From positions 599-64,598 of the forward strand of contig NZ_AXAC01000022.1 of NCBI RefSeq assembly GCF_000472665.1: 64,000 bases of DNA, in the 5' to 3' direction. Shown here piece by piece: positions 54,667 to 63,579 of the stretch; position 1 is the stretch's first letter; every line of letters begins with the position of its first letter. A program made the position numbers and the translations under genes. The stretch is from Acetobacterium malicum subsp. dehalogenans DSM 11527. GTDB taxonomy: Bacteria > Bacillota > Clostridia > Eubacteriales > Eubacteriaceae. The notes beneath the pieces were generated by a model, which was not told the DNA's origin, did no database searches, and saw only the letters and a program-made list of their open reading frames with translations.

Positions 54667-56070
54667 ATGAAAAAAAGAATTCAAAATCGCTTTGTCGCAG
54701 ACTATATCCTGATGTTTTTAATCTCAACCCTGATTGGTGTTTTTGCAGTGACGCTGTTAAGCTTTGCCAGCGATGTGATCTCCAAAAATCTGGTCAATCA
54801 CAACTACACCGCAGCAAAAATCATGACGGATGACCTGTCAGTTATGGACGTGGAGCCAGTGCTGGTAAATGGCGGTGGGGTTCAAGTGGTCACTAAAGAT
54901 TACGAGGTCATTTTCAGCCAGGGAATTAACAATTTACCAGAGATGTTAAACCCGGAAACATTCACCGACTTTTTAACCGCCAGTCACGCCAAGGGTAACC
55001 CCTATAGTTACAGTATTGCTTATAATCCCAGAGCGGAATTCTGGTTAGTGGTAACCTTTCCCACCTCCATTCGCATTGATTTTGCGATTGTTCATAATCC
55101 TGATTTTTCATCGGTGGATACCCAGGGGGTTGTCGGCGTCATTCTTGCCATCATTTTGTTTTACTTAATTTTATTGGGAATCAGTACGGTTATTTATTCA
55201 AAGCTGACCTCACTGAGTATCATTAATCCCCTTAAAAAGTTGTGCAGCAGTGCCAGCCGGTTAAAAGCAGGGGATTATACATCACGGGTTGACTTGAATC
55301 TGGATAATGAATTCGGAGAACTGGAAACCATTTTTAATGAAATGGCCGATGAAATTGAAAAAGAAATTGCTTTAAGAAAACAAAGCGAGGAAAATCGGAA
55401 GAAGCTGATTTTGGATATTTCTCACGATCTCAAAAATCCTCTGGCCAGTATTATGGGCTACGCAGAACTCTGTTTAATAAAAAAAGAAATGACCACCGAA
55501 CAATTGCGGACTTATCTGACCACGATTTATAATAACAGCAGTCGGGCTAACCGCCTGATGAGCGATCTGTTTGAACTGTCTAAAATGGAAGCCTCGGACT
55601 ACATATTAGTTAGGGAAAAGCTGGATTTCGTTGAATATCTGCGGGAACAAATGGGTGCAGCCGTGGCAGGTCTGGATAGCGCCGGATTTTTTTATGAATT
55701 CGAGCTTCCCGATCACGAGATTACGGCAACAGTGGACAGACAGCAGATGAGTCGGGTGTTTGAAAATCTTGTTGATAACGCCATCAACCATAACCCCGTC
55801 GGCACCCGGATTGACCTGACTATGTTAAATCATCCCGGACTAATTGAGATTCGTTTTAAGGATAATGGGGTCGGAATCCCCATGGAGTTAAGCGATCAGG
55901 TTTTTGAGCCCTTTGTTAGGGGCGATCCGGCCAGGTCTTCAGAAAACGGGGGGACCGGTTTGGGTTTAGCCATCGTCAGAAAAGTGATGGAAGCTCATGG
56001 CGGATCCATCAAACTGGCAATTGAGAACACGGTCGGGAGTGAATTCATTTTGCTTTTACCAAAGAGTTAA
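54667..56070 (+). CDS. Sensor histidine kinase
   Basis: This 467-residue membrane kinase has two helices (about 12-35 and 155-180) around an extracytoplasmic domain of about 120 residues, a HAMP domain, HisKA with His253 in DISHDLKNPLAS, and a HATPase domain with N box (VDNAINHN), DNGVGIP and GGTGLGLAIVRK. It phosphorylates the upstream regulator. The extracytoplasmic domain is not one I recognise. The start is ATG 54667, one base after the regulator stop. Its target could be phosphate (Pst is 5 kb upstream), antibiotics or envelope stress. Confidence 0.93.
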   Translation: MKKRIQNRFVADYILMFLISTLIGVFAVTLLSFASDVISKNLVNHNYTAAKIMTDDLSVMDVEPVLVNGGGVQVVTKDYEVIFSQGINNLPEMLNPETFTDFLTASHAKGNPYSYSIAYNPRAEFWLVVTFPTSIRIDFAIVHNPDFSSVDTQGVVGVILAIILFYLILLGISTVIYSKLTSLSIINPLKKLCSSASRLKAGDYTSRVDLNLDNEFGELETIFNEMADEIEKEIALRKQSEENRKKLILDISHDLKNPLASIMGYAELCLIKKEMTTEQLRTYLTTIYNNSSRANRLMSDLFELSKMEASDYILVREKLDFVEYLREQMGAAVAGLDSAGFFYEFELPDHEITATVDRQQMSRVFENLVDNAINHNPVGTRIDLTMLNHPGLIEIRFKDNGVGIPMELSDQVFEPFVRGDPARSSENGGTGLGLAIVRKVMEAHGGSIKLAIENTVGSEFILLLPKS

Positions 56071-56091
56071 GATCGAGTTAAGATTAACAAC

Positions 56092-56148
56092 AGCTTCATG
56101 TATGAATCGCTTGCTATAGTAATAGCAAGGGATTACATGAAGCTTTTT
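56092..56148 (+). terminator. Two-part terminator of the two-component operon
   Basis: AGCTTCATGTA (56092-56102) pairs with TACATGAAGCT (56134-56144), enclosing a second helix CTTGCTA/TAGCAAG, and ends in T5. Confidence 0.8.
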
Positions 56149-56181
56149 ATGTGACTCCATTAAAATTTGGAGGTTGAGAAA

Positions 56182-56793
56182 TTGGAAACATTGGATAGTC
56201 ATTTTTATAATTGGTTTGGGGTTGTATTCTTTGCGGTACTTTATGGCGTGATCTTGTTGTTCATGCCATTTTATAAAAAAATGGATCGGAAGCCGGCGGG
56301 TACCTATCTTGCGTTCGTGATCGCTTTTGCCATCGAAATGCATGGGATTCCCTTCAGTATGTATGTGATTTCCTGGTTGATTGGAAAAAATCTTCCCGAA
56401 GGGGTTTTATGGGGCCACACGCTTTTTGATACCATCGGTTATTGGGGGATGTATATTAATATTGCCTGTGGGACAGTCGGCATCTTTTTAATTATGAATG
56501 GCTGGTACAATATTTACAAAAAATACTGGTCCCGGGAAACCGGAACGGGAACCCTGGTGGAAACTGGGATTTACAAATACATCCGTCATCCCCAGTATAC
56601 CGGTTTGCTGTTATTATCCTTTGGGATGATGGTGGAATGGGCTACCTTACCCTTGTTGATTCTATATCCGGTGATGGTTTTTATGTATGTACGGCTGGCA
56701 AAAAAAGAAGAACAGGATATGATTGAAGAATTTGGAATAGATTATAAAAATTATATGGAGGATACAAAGATGTTTATTCCGCATCTTATTTAA
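56182..56793 (+). CDS. Isoprenylcysteine methyltransferase-like membrane protein
   Basis: This 203-residue protein has about five membrane helices and the C-terminal block of the ICMT/PEMT family: YKYIRHPQYTG (cofactor site), then KKEEQDMIEEFGIDYKNYM. Bacterial members methylate unknown lipids or small molecules with S-adenosylmethionine. The start is TTG at 56182, supported by GGAGG eight bases upstream; an in-frame TTG at 56167 overlaps that site and is rejected. It lies behind the kinase terminator. Confidence 0.82.
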   Translation: METLDSHFYNWFGVVFFAVLYGVILLFMPFYKKMDRKPAGTYLAFVIAFAIEMHGIPFSMYVISWLIGKNLPEGVLWGHTLFDTIGYWGMYINIACGTVGIFLIMNGWYNIYKKYWSRETGTGTLVETGIYKYIRHPQYTGLLLLSFGMMVEWATLPLLILYPVMVFMYVRLAKKEEQDMIEEFGIDYKNYMEDTKMFIPHLI

Positions 56794-56813
56794 TATGTCA
56801 ATAGAACTATAAC

Positions 56814-56867
56814 ATGGCAAAACAGCAAAAAGACAGGTATTTACCTGTCTTTTTGCTGTTTTGCCAT
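56814..56867. terminator. Perfect 26-bp hairpin, probably a bidirectional terminator
   Basis: Bases 56814-56839 and 56842-56867 are exact reverse complements with only TT between. The arms have A5 and T5 runs inside, so read-out from either side meets a GC stem followed by T. It follows the ICMT-like gene by 20 bases. Confidence 0.8.
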
Positions 56868-56948
56868 TGCTTTTAGTAATTTACAACCATATAATAAGCG
56901 AGCATTAGAAAAAATAACAATGAAATCTATATAAATTAGCGAATAACG

Positions 56949-56977
56949 TTTACATGAAATTAAAAGTGGTATATTAT
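56949..56977 (+). promoter_or_regulatory. Promoter candidate of the poly-HAMP chemoreceptor
   Basis: TTTACA (56949-56954) and TATTAT (56972-56977) with a 17-base spacer, 100 bases before the gene. No sigma-28 motility promoter was seen. Confidence 0.5.
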
Positions 56978-57077
56978 TACAGCAAGTTTGTTTAAATTTT
57001 ATTGACAAAGTGCTTCGCTAAGCTAAGTAGAAACTAATTGAAATTAAATTATAAAAAGGGAAAAGGAAGGGGAAACT

Positions 57078-60002
57078 ATGAAGTCAATCCGATTACGTCT
57101 GATCACATTGTTTACCGCACTCATTTTGGCAGTCACAGGTATTTTAGGGGTGGTTGTCGTCAACCAGTTCACCAGCGTTCTGGAGGAGGATGCTCATGAA
57201 GAATTACAAAATATGGCGGAGGTCCAGGCGAGGTACATTGAAGCCAGAATAAATACCCAATTGAATTATATGGAAAGTCTATCTCAAAATTCAATTATTC
57301 TGGATCCGGCCGTGGCTCAGGAACAGCGGGTGGCCTTTTTTGAGGCGGAAGCAGCAAGAGTAGGTTATGATGCCTTTGTTTTAGCAGATCTGGCTGGCAA
57401 TGGCGTCACTCAGAGTGCTGCCGGAGATGTGGTTAATGTCGCCGATCGGAGTTATTTTAAAGGAGCTGCTGCCGGCGTTCCTACGGTGTCTGATATTACC
57501 ATCAGTCGGGTAACTGGCGAGCCGGTATTACTATTTGCAACACCAGTCTATCAGAATGGTGCGATTGCAGCCGTTCTTTATGGAAGAAAAGAAGGGAAAA
57601 CACTAAGTAGCATTGTCGGTGAGGTGACCTATGGTGAAACTGGTTTTGGCTCGCTGATCAACAATGATGGGGTTGCGGTGGGCAACGCGAATCTCGATCT
57701 GGTCAAACAGCAGTTTAACTTTGCCAAAGCTGACGAAGAAAATCCGGATTATGCTCAATTGGCAGAACTGGTGCGTAGTAAGATGACAACCCGGGAACCG
57801 GGTTTTGGAGACTACAGCCTGGAAGGAAAAGATTTTCTGGTTGGTTTTGCACCGGTAGAAGGCACCCTCTGGATTTTATCAGTGGCCATGGATCAGGCTG
57901 AGCTGGATGCCCAGGTAGCGGAAGTCAGAAATACGATTATTACGGTGATCATACTGGCTATTATTGCCGCAGCTTTCGCCGTATTCCTGATCAGTGGCAC
58001 CATCGCCAAACCGATTGTGGCAACCACCGAGGAATTAAACCGGCTGGCTGGCTTTGATTTTAGACACAATGCACATTCTAATGCTGGTAAATATATTAAT
58101 CGGCAGGATGAAATAGGTACGATGCTTAAAGCGGTGGCGACCATGCAGCAGAATGTTCAAGATAATCTGATCGACAAACTCGAGCATATTTCCCGGGGGA
58201 ATCTGGATGATGAAATTATCATGGTTGGTGATAATGATCAGGTTGGACCGGCTTTACAGGATACCCAGGGAGCGATCAAAACGCTGGTAACAGACACCAA
58301 TATGTTAGTAACCGCAGCGGTTGAAGGCCGGCTGGATGAGCGGGCTGATGCTTCAAAATACAGTGGCGATTATCAAAAGGTTATTGCAGGGGTCAACCAG
58401 ACCCTGAATGCGGTTGTCGAGCCCATTAAAGAGGCCTCCAGCGTTCTGGAGGCGATGGCCCGAGGGGATCTTGAACAGGATATGCAGGGAGATTACAAGG
58501 GGGAACATGCCGCCATCAAAGTCTCCGTCAACAAGACCTTCGCCAGCATTAAAATGCTGGTCAGCGATACCAATGGTCTCGTTGAAGCTGCCGTCGCCGG
58601 CGAGCTGGACACCCGGGCTGATCAATCCAAACATCAGGGTGAATACGCCAAAATCATCACTGGGGTCAATGCCACCCTGGATGCCATGGCAGAACCGATC
58701 CAAGAAGCCTCCGGGGTGCTCGAAGAAATGGCTCAGGGGAATCTTGACCAGGGTATGGAAGGCGATTATAAAGGGGAATATGCAGTCATTAAAGACTCTG
58801 TAAATAAGACCTTTGATAGTATCAAAATGCTGGTGGGTGACACCAACAGTCTGGTGGAATCGGCAGTTGCCGGTGATCTCAACGCCCGGGCCGACACCTA
58901 CAAACACAGCGGTGAATATGCCCGAATTGTGGCCGGTATCAACGCTACTCTGGATGCGATGGTGGCACCGATACAGGAAGCCAATACCGTGTTGGAAGAA
59001 GTGGCCAATGGCAGTCTGAAACTGAGAATGGAAGGGGAATACAAGGGCGAGCATTCAGCCATCAAAGATTCCTTGAACAGTACTCTGGACTTCTTACAGG
59101 GAGTCGTTGATGAAGTGTCTGACATTCTCGACCAGATGGCCAATTCAAATATGGCGGTCAGCATCACGGGTGACTATAAGGGCGATTTTGAACCAATTAA
59201 AACGGCGCTTAACCACATTATCGAATCTTTCAATGAAATCTTAAAAGATATGAACGAAGCGGCAGATCAGGTATCAGCCGGGGCTTCTCAGGTGTCCGAT
59301 GGCAGTCAGATGCTGGCTCAGGGTTCCACCGAACAGGCCGCCGCCATCCAGCAATTGAGTTCGTCCATTGATGAAATAGCGGATAAAACTAAAGATAACG
59401 CCAAACGGGCCAGCGAAGCCAATATGCTTTCCACCACCGCCCAGGAAAAAGCTCAAAAAGGTAATGACAGTATGCGCCAGCTCCAGGAATCGATGGATGA
59501 AATCAACCAGGCGTCAGGAAATATCTCAAAAATCATCAAGGTCATTGATGATATAGCCTTCCAGACTAATATCCTGTCCCTTAATGCTGCCGTGGAAGCC
59601 GCCAGAGCTGGTCAGCATGGCAAGGGCTTTGCTGTGGTAGCGGAAGAGGTCAGAAGCCTGGCTGCCAGAAGTGCCGAAGCCGCCAAAGAAACCACTGTTC
59701 TGATTGAAGGCTCAGTGAAAAAGACGGAAGACGGGACCGCCATCGCTGATGAAACAGCCAATGCTCTGGAAGAAATTGTGGTAGAAATTACCAAGGCTGC
59801 TCAATTAGTTCAGGAAATTGCCGAAGCATCCAATGATCAGGCCACCAATATTACCCAGATTAATCTGGGCGTAGATCAAGTATCCCAGGTTGTTCAGGGA
59901 AATACCGCGACAGCCGAACAATCTGCGGCAGCCAGCGAAGAATTATCGGGGCAGTCTCAGTTACTCAAGGAAATGATCTCACGATTTAAACTTAAAAGAT
60001 AA
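57078..60002 (+). CDS. Methyl-accepting chemotaxis protein with Cache domain and poly-HAMP array
   Basis: This 974-residue transmembrane receptor has helix 1 (about 8-28), an extracytoplasmic dCache-type ligand domain (about 35-275), helix 2 (about 285-310), a HAMP domain, then three tandem 91-residue repeats (residues 400-672) each made of two HAMP-like units, one further partial unit, and a cytoplasmic signalling hairpin (about 730-970) with [13 protein letters not shown] and [19 protein letters not shown]. No C-terminal CheR pentapeptide is visible. AAAGGAAGGGG precedes the ATG. It should couple to CheW/CheA; the ligand is unknown. Confidence 0.95.
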   Translation: MKSIRLRLITLFTALILAVTGILGVVVVNQFTSVLEEDAHEELQNMAEVQARYIEARINTQLNYMESLSQNSIILDPAVAQEQRVAFFEAEAARVGYDAFVLADLAGNGVTQSAAGDVVNVADRSYFKGAAAGVPTVSDITISRVTGEPVLLFATPVYQNGAIAAVLYGRKEGKTLSSIVGEVTYGETGFGSLINNDGVAVGNANLDLVKQQFNFAKADEENPDYAQLAELVRSKMTTREPGFGDYSLEGKDFLVGFAPVEGTLWILSVAMDQAELDAQVAEVRNTIITVIILAIIAAAFAVFLISGTIAKPIVATTEELNRLAGFDFRHNAHSNAGKYINRQDEIGTMLKAVATMQQNVQDNLIDKLEHISRGNLDDEIIMVGDNDQVGPALQDTQGAIKTLVTDTNMLVTAAVEGRLDERADASKYSGDYQKVIAGVNQTLNAVVEPIKEASSVLEAMARGDLEQDMQGDYKGEHAAIKVSVNKTFASIKMLVSDTNGLVEAAVAGELDTRADQSKHQGEYAKIITGVNATLDAMAEPIQEASGVLEEMAQGNLDQGMEGDYKGEYAVIKDSVNKTFDSIKMLVGDTNSLVESAVAGDLNARADTYKHSGEYARIVAGINATLDAMVAPIQEANTVLEEVANGSLKLRMEGEYKGEHSAIKDSLNSTLDFLQGVVDEVSDILDQMANSNMAVSITGDYKGDFEPIKTALNHIIESFNEILKDMNEAADQVSAGASQVSDGSQMLAQGSTEQAAAIQQLSSSIDEIADKTKDNAKRASEANMLSTTAQEKAQKGNDSMRQLQESMDEINQASGNISKIIKVIDDIAFQTNILSLNAAVEAARAGQHGKGFAVVAEEVRSLAARSAEAAKETTVLIEGSVKKTEDGTAIADETANALEEIVVEITKAAQLVQEIAEASNDQATNITQINLGVDQVSQVVQGNTATAEQSAAASEELSGQSQLLKEMISRFKLKR
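58275..59093 (+). repeat. Three exact-length 273-bp tandem repeats in the chemoreceptor gene
   Basis: Repeats start at 58275, 58548 and 58821, each beginning with an IKxLVxDTNxLV segment and ending in a KxSxNxTxxx segment, with no length change. Each codes for 91 residues. The units are clearly similar but not identical at DNA level. Confidence 0.88.
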
Positions 60003-60022
60003 AATACCAAGTAAAAACTAAA

Positions 60023-60059
60023 ACAAAAAGACAAGGAAAAAAATTCCTTGTCTTTTTGT
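60023..60059. terminator. Bidirectional terminator between the chemoreceptor and the 199-residue orphan
   Basis: ACAAAAAGACAAGGAA (60023-60038) and TTCCTTGTCTTTTTGT (60044-60059) are exact reverse complements around A5. The genes on both sides converge on it. Confidence 0.85.
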
Positions 60060-60111
60060 CGATAAAAGTGCTTTATCTCGGGTAAATGGGAACACCGTCA
60101 GGTAAAAAGGT

Positions 60112-60711
60112 TTATTCTTCTTTGGCCCAATCATCAAAACCCTGCATGACCTTATCATAAGTCTGTTGGGAGATGTCAGGAAGTTCTCCGCCAAAGGCTT
60201 CTTTGGCGCTTTCAAAACCTTCTTTGAAGGCATTTCGGAGGGTTTCAAGCTTACTCTTATCACCACCGGAGAGGGCTTTGGCAAAATCGACAATTCGTTC
60301 TGATGTTTTATTAACCCCAAAATAACCGTCTTCAGAAATCGCTTCCTGGGCGGCAGCCTGGGTTTCAGAATCGATTGTGATATCGACGTCTTTTCCTTCG
60401 GCCAGATCTTTTAGAACCTGATTAACTTTCTTGCCTTGCTTTTCAATCATGGCTTCAACCATTTTCTTGAATGACTCGGTATTACGGGCAAAATCCGCCT
60501 TGATTTCGTCTATCTTTTTACGGTCGACAGTGTAGGTTCCGATGTCTTCAGAAGTTGTGGTGCCAAGTTCGATGGAGTCGAGTTTTTGCACAACTGGTTG
60601 CACTTTGTCAGCAGTCTCGGGCTCCACTTTAACGTCGGCATTTTGCGTAACGCCTTTTGTCTGAATCGCCTGATTCAGAGCTTTGTTTGCATCAATTGCA
60701 TTGGTATTCAT
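60112..60711 (-). CDS. Conserved protein of unknown function
   Basis: This 199-residue soluble, acidic protein has a low-complexity N-terminal 60 residues and a helical C-terminal domain (about 135-199) with GYFGVNKTSERIVDFAKALSG and LPDISQQTYDKVMQGF. I recall this C-terminal pattern in other uncharacterised bacterial proteins but cannot name a function. The start at 60711 follows AAGGAGGC; a longer frame to 60789 has no site. No signal peptide or membrane helix is seen. Its position after a chemoreceptor may be by chance. Confidence 0.8.
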   Translation of the reverse strand: MNTNAIDANKALNQAIQTKGVTQNADVKVEPETADKVQPVVQKLDSIELGTTTSEDIGTYTVDRKKIDEIKADFARNTESFKKMVEAMIEKQGKKVNQVLKDLAEGKDVDITIDSETQAAAQEAISEDGYFGVNKTSERIVDFAKALSGGDKSKLETLRNAFKEGFESAKEAFGGELPDISQQTYDKVMQGFDDWAKEE

Positions 60712-60814
60712 AACAGCCTCCTTATTAAATATTAAAATAGTTACGTGCTTCTCTAAACTATATCGACAAAATTCAGCTAAAAATAACATTATTTTATAAA
60801 TAATAACAGATTCG

Positions 60815-60860
60815 ATAAAAAATGTCCCTTCAGCCGTTACACTGAAAGGACATTTTTTAT
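60815..60860. terminator. Bidirectional terminator at the end of the 89-residue orphan gene
   Basis: ATAAAAAATGTCC (60815-60827) pairs with GGACATTTTTTAT (60848-60860); an inner helix extends it with one mismatch. It overlaps the stop codon of the leftward gene and has T runs on both sides. Confidence 0.8.
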
Positions 60861-61126
60861 AGTACTTGTTTTAAGGGTGACAGGGCTCTTAATGGTTCAG
60901 AATGTTTGGCGTCAACTTCACAGCTGTCAATGTGTTTTTTATATGAAAGATCATTTTCGCAGGAAACTGGTTTAAGTTGATCAGCGGCCACATTTTGCAG
61001 GTAAGTCGCAAAGTACGCATTAATTATGGCGGTATCATCTGGTTCATCAGAGGTGCTCGCCACAAACCCGGATAAAAAAGCCAACCATGGCCGGGTGTTT
61101 GCTTTTATGTCTTTTATCCACTTCAT
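60857..61126 (-). CDS. Small orphan protein
   Basis: This 89-residue protein starts with a basic Trp-containing segment (MKWIKDIKANTRPW) and has two Cys (in SCEND and SCEVD) in its C-terminal half. AGGAGG nine bases before the ATG and the terminator at its end support a real gene. I recognise no family. There is no clear signal peptide or membrane helix. Confidence 0.6.
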   Translation of the reverse strand: MKWIKDIKANTRPWLAFLSGFVASTSDEPDDTAIINAYFATYLQNVAADQLKPVSCENDLSYKKHIDSCEVDAKHSEPLRALSPLKQVL

Positions 61127-61404
61127 TTTTATGAACCTCCTGTTTTAAAGTAATAATTTTTGTAAAGGGAGACTTGGTTAGTCGGTGTGGTTTGGATCAG
61201 AAATGGTCTGATTTATTTGCTCATTCGTTCATACTATTAATATCGCCATGTTTCGAAATTACTTTAGGATAAACGATGAAACAGCATAATTCTGGCAAGA
61301 ATATTAAAAGAATTAAGCGTTGTGGATGAGATAACCCAATCAGAAAACAAGTTATAGCTAACGATCGTTTGAAAAGCTTATGGAGAAACAATTAATAAAA
61401 GCAC
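61127..61404. other. Gene-free stretch
   Basis: No open frame with a ribosome binding site, no RNA motif I know and no clear repeat. It holds the divergent control regions of the orphan at 61126 and the cyclase at 61517. Confidence 0.6.
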
Positions 61405-61433
61405 TTGATAAAAGAAAAACAGAATGGTATACT
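61405..61433 (+). promoter_or_regulatory. Promoter of the cyclase/HD-GYP/FeoA operon
   Basis: TTGATA (61405-61410) and TATACT (61428-61433) with a 17-base spacer. Confidence 0.75.
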
Positions 61434-61436
61434 AAA

Positions 61437-61472
61437 ACACGGAAGTTAGGAAATGCTAACTTCCGTGTTTTG
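61437..61472 (+). terminator. Hairpin at the transcription start of the cyclase operon
   Basis: ACACGGAAGTTAG (61437-61449) and CTAACTTCCGTGT (61456-61468) are exact reverse complements, followed by TTTTG. It begins four bases after the -10 box, so nearly the whole stem is at the very 5' end of the RNA. Confidence 0.6.
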
Positions 61473-61516
61473 TAGTAAACGAGTTTAGACTAATCATGAA
61501 AAAGCAGGAGTCGTCG

Positions 61517-62569
61517 ATGGAGAATACACAAAAGGATCATATTTTCACTGAAATATACATGGGGATCCATACCGTTATGGTGTTAATGGTACTGGTTTAT
61601 CACGTTTATTCCCAGACAATGGCGGGAATGATGACGGTGATGCTGGTTATTTACGGGATCTATATTGGCTTTGAACTATACTTGTTTGCCACCAGACAAA
61701 TACTAAAATTGGAAAGCATGTTAGGTGGATATTTTCAGAGCATCATGGATATTCTTTTAATTTCCATTTGCAGTATTTATCTGGAAAACTACTTCTTTAT
61801 TACTCTGCCAATCTTTTGTCTATTTATCTTAACCGCCAGTTTGGCCAATCATCGCACTAAAAGTATTATCCATGGTCTGCTGACAACCCTTGGTTATCTG
61901 GCGGTCGGAATATTAAACGGATATTTCCCGCTGGGTGTTGTTTTATTTCAGGGGGGACTCCTGATTGGTTTCAGTTTTTTTGTGGGTGAACTGAATCAAC
62001 TTATCAGTGATGTGTACAAAAGAAACCACTATGCCATGGAAGAAATTGAATATAAAAATCAGTTACTGGAATACCGGGCGACCACTGACTTTCTGACTGA
62101 TTTATCTAATCATCAGGCGTTCTATCAGTCGCTGGAAGTGATTGCTGAAAAACACGCACCAATTACTTTGATCCTCCTTGATATTGACGATTTTAAGGCA
62201 GTCAATGACGTTTATGGCCACCTCTCTGGAGATTATGTTATCCGGGAGGTTTCACAGATTATTAAAAAACAGCTTCGCACCTCAGACATCGGGGCCCGAT
62301 ATGGCGGTGAAGAGTTTGCAGTGTTACTACCGGGAACTGGGGAACCCTTTGGTCAGCGAATCGCCGAACGGATCTGTACTGTTGTTGCGGAATACCCCTT
62401 TGAATTTGATAATCAAAAGATGAGGATCACCCTTTCTGCCGGCGTTTGTCATTCAACGGTGGCATTGAATCGGGGGGAACAGACCATGTTGGTGGATCAG
62501 GCAGATGAACTGCTTTATTATTCAAAAAGAAACGGCAAGAACCGGGTTACCAGCGCTCAATTCAAATAA
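61517..62569 (+). CDS. Membrane-bound GGDEF diguanylate cyclase
   Basis: This 350-residue protein has about six membrane helices in its first 165 residues and a GGDEF domain (about 190-348) with GGEEF and the I-site RTSD five residues upstream, plus FKAVNDVYGHLSGD. It should be an active c-di-GMP synthase. The start at 61517 follows AGGAG; an ATG seven codons upstream has no site. The next gene is an HD-GYP phosphodiesterase, so synthesis and breakdown are encoded together. Confidence 0.92.
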   Translation: MENTQKDHIFTEIYMGIHTVMVLMVLVYHVYSQTMAGMMTVMLVIYGIYIGFELYLFATRQILKLESMLGGYFQSIMDILLISICSIYLENYFFITLPIFCLFILTASLANHRTKSIIHGLLTTLGYLAVGILNGYFPLGVVLFQGGLLIGFSFFVGELNQLISDVYKRNHYAMEEIEYKNQLLEYRATTDFLTDLSNHQAFYQSLEVIAEKHAPITLILLDIDDFKAVNDVYGHLSGDYVIREVSQIIKKQLRTSDIGARYGGEEFAVLLPGTGEPFGQRIAERICTVVAEYPFEFDNQKMRITLSAGVCHSTVALNRGEQTMLVDQADELLYYSKRNGKNRVTSAQFK

Positions 62570-62596
62570 GGTCTAATGCAATGAAAGGATATTCAG

Positions 62597-63373
62597 ATGA
62601 CTGAAAAAAAAGCATCCCGTGATATATATGTATTTTCACAATATTTAAACGAAGTGTACCGATTGTATGGCTTAGCTGGTAATCAGGAAATATTTACCGA
62701 TAAATTCAGGACCTATCTGAAACGGATGATTGTAAAACTAAAAGATGCATCATTCAGAGATCTCGAAAAGTATCGGAATGCAAACTGTGCCAGCAATTGC
62801 CTGCCGGGACATTCAATCCGAACCGCTTTGCTAGCCATGGGTCTTGCTAAAGAGCTGGGTTTAAAGGAATCAGAAATCACTGAAGTAGGGGTGGGGGCCT
62901 TACTTCATGATATCGGCAAACTCTTTCTACCCAGAGAGATTTTGGACAAACCCTGTAAACTGAGTGAAATCGAATTTGATGTGATCAAAAGCCATTCAGA
63001 AATCGGGTTTCAGGTACTCAGAAACGAGAACTGGTTGCCTGGACCCTGTATTGAAATTGTCCATAATCATCACGAACGTTTAGACGGCAGCGGTTATCCA
63101 AATCACTTATGCGGGGATGAGATTCATCAATACGAACGCATTGTAGGGGTCGCTGATGTTTTTGATGCGATGACCAGTAAGCGTAATTATAGGGAGGCTC
63201 TGAGTTATGAGTTGGCTTTTCAGGAAATTAAAAAAGAGTCACCCCTACTGCTGGATCGACAAATCGTTTTTGTGTTAGGTGATCTTATCAAGAAATACAG
63301 CTATCCCAAACGGGAATTAACAGAGCGATTAGAAATGAGGAGAGAAATATGCCATTATCCATGTGCCGAATAG
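62597..63373 (+). CDS. HD-GYP domain phosphodiesterase
   Basis: This 258-residue soluble protein has a short helical N-terminal region (about 1-65) and an HD-GYP domain (about 70-240) with HSIRTALLA, the HDIGK metal motif, HHERLDGSGYP (the GYP signature) and GVADVFDAMTSKRNYR. It should hydrolyse c-di-GMP to pGpG or GMP. Its last 25 bases overlap the FeoA-like gene. AAAGGATATTCAG precedes the ATG. Confidence 0.92.
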   Translation: MTEKKASRDIYVFSQYLNEVYRLYGLAGNQEIFTDKFRTYLKRMIVKLKDASFRDLEKYRNANCASNCLPGHSIRTALLAMGLAKELGLKESEITEVGVGALLHDIGKLFLPREILDKPCKLSEIEFDVIKSHSEIGFQVLRNENWLPGPCIEIVHNHHERLDGSGYPNHLCGDEIHQYERIVGVADVFDAMTSKRNYREALSYELAFQEIKKESPLLLDRQIVFVLGDLIKKYSYPKRELTERLEMRREICHYPCAE

Positions 63374-63579
63374 GAAGTACGGTTGTTGTAAAAAATCTAA
63401 GCGTGGAGGAAGCCTTAGCTAAAAGGCTTTACAGCATGGGTTTGATTAAGGGCGCCTTTCTCAAGGTAATCTCGACAGAGCATCAGGGTCCCATGACCAT
63501 TGAACTATTGGGCAGTCAATTGGCACTGGGATATGAGATAGCCTCGCAAATACAAGTGGTGACGGCAAAATATCATTAA
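63349..63579 (+). CDS. FeoA-domain protein
   Basis: This 76-residue protein is a single SH3-like FeoA domain, with AKRLYSMGLIKGAFLKVIS and the C-terminal strand block. FeoA normally helps the FeoB ferrous iron carrier, but no feoB follows here. It starts inside the HD-GYP gene after GAGGAGAGA. Its stop overlaps the stop of the convergent membrane protein gene by two bases. Confidence 0.88.
   Translation: MPLSMCRIGSTVVVKNLSVEEALAKRLYSMGLIKGAFLKVISTEHQGPMTIELLGSQLALGYEIASQIQVVTAKYH

Noticed and set aside
56167-56181. Earlier TTG start for the ICMT-like protein
   Set aside because: That TTG overlaps the GGAGG ribosome binding site that serves the TTG at 56182.
58353-59054. 233-codon ORF on the minus strand inside the chemoreceptor gene
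   Set aside because: It lies opposite the tandem HAMP repeats and is a repeat-driven shadow frame with no start signal.
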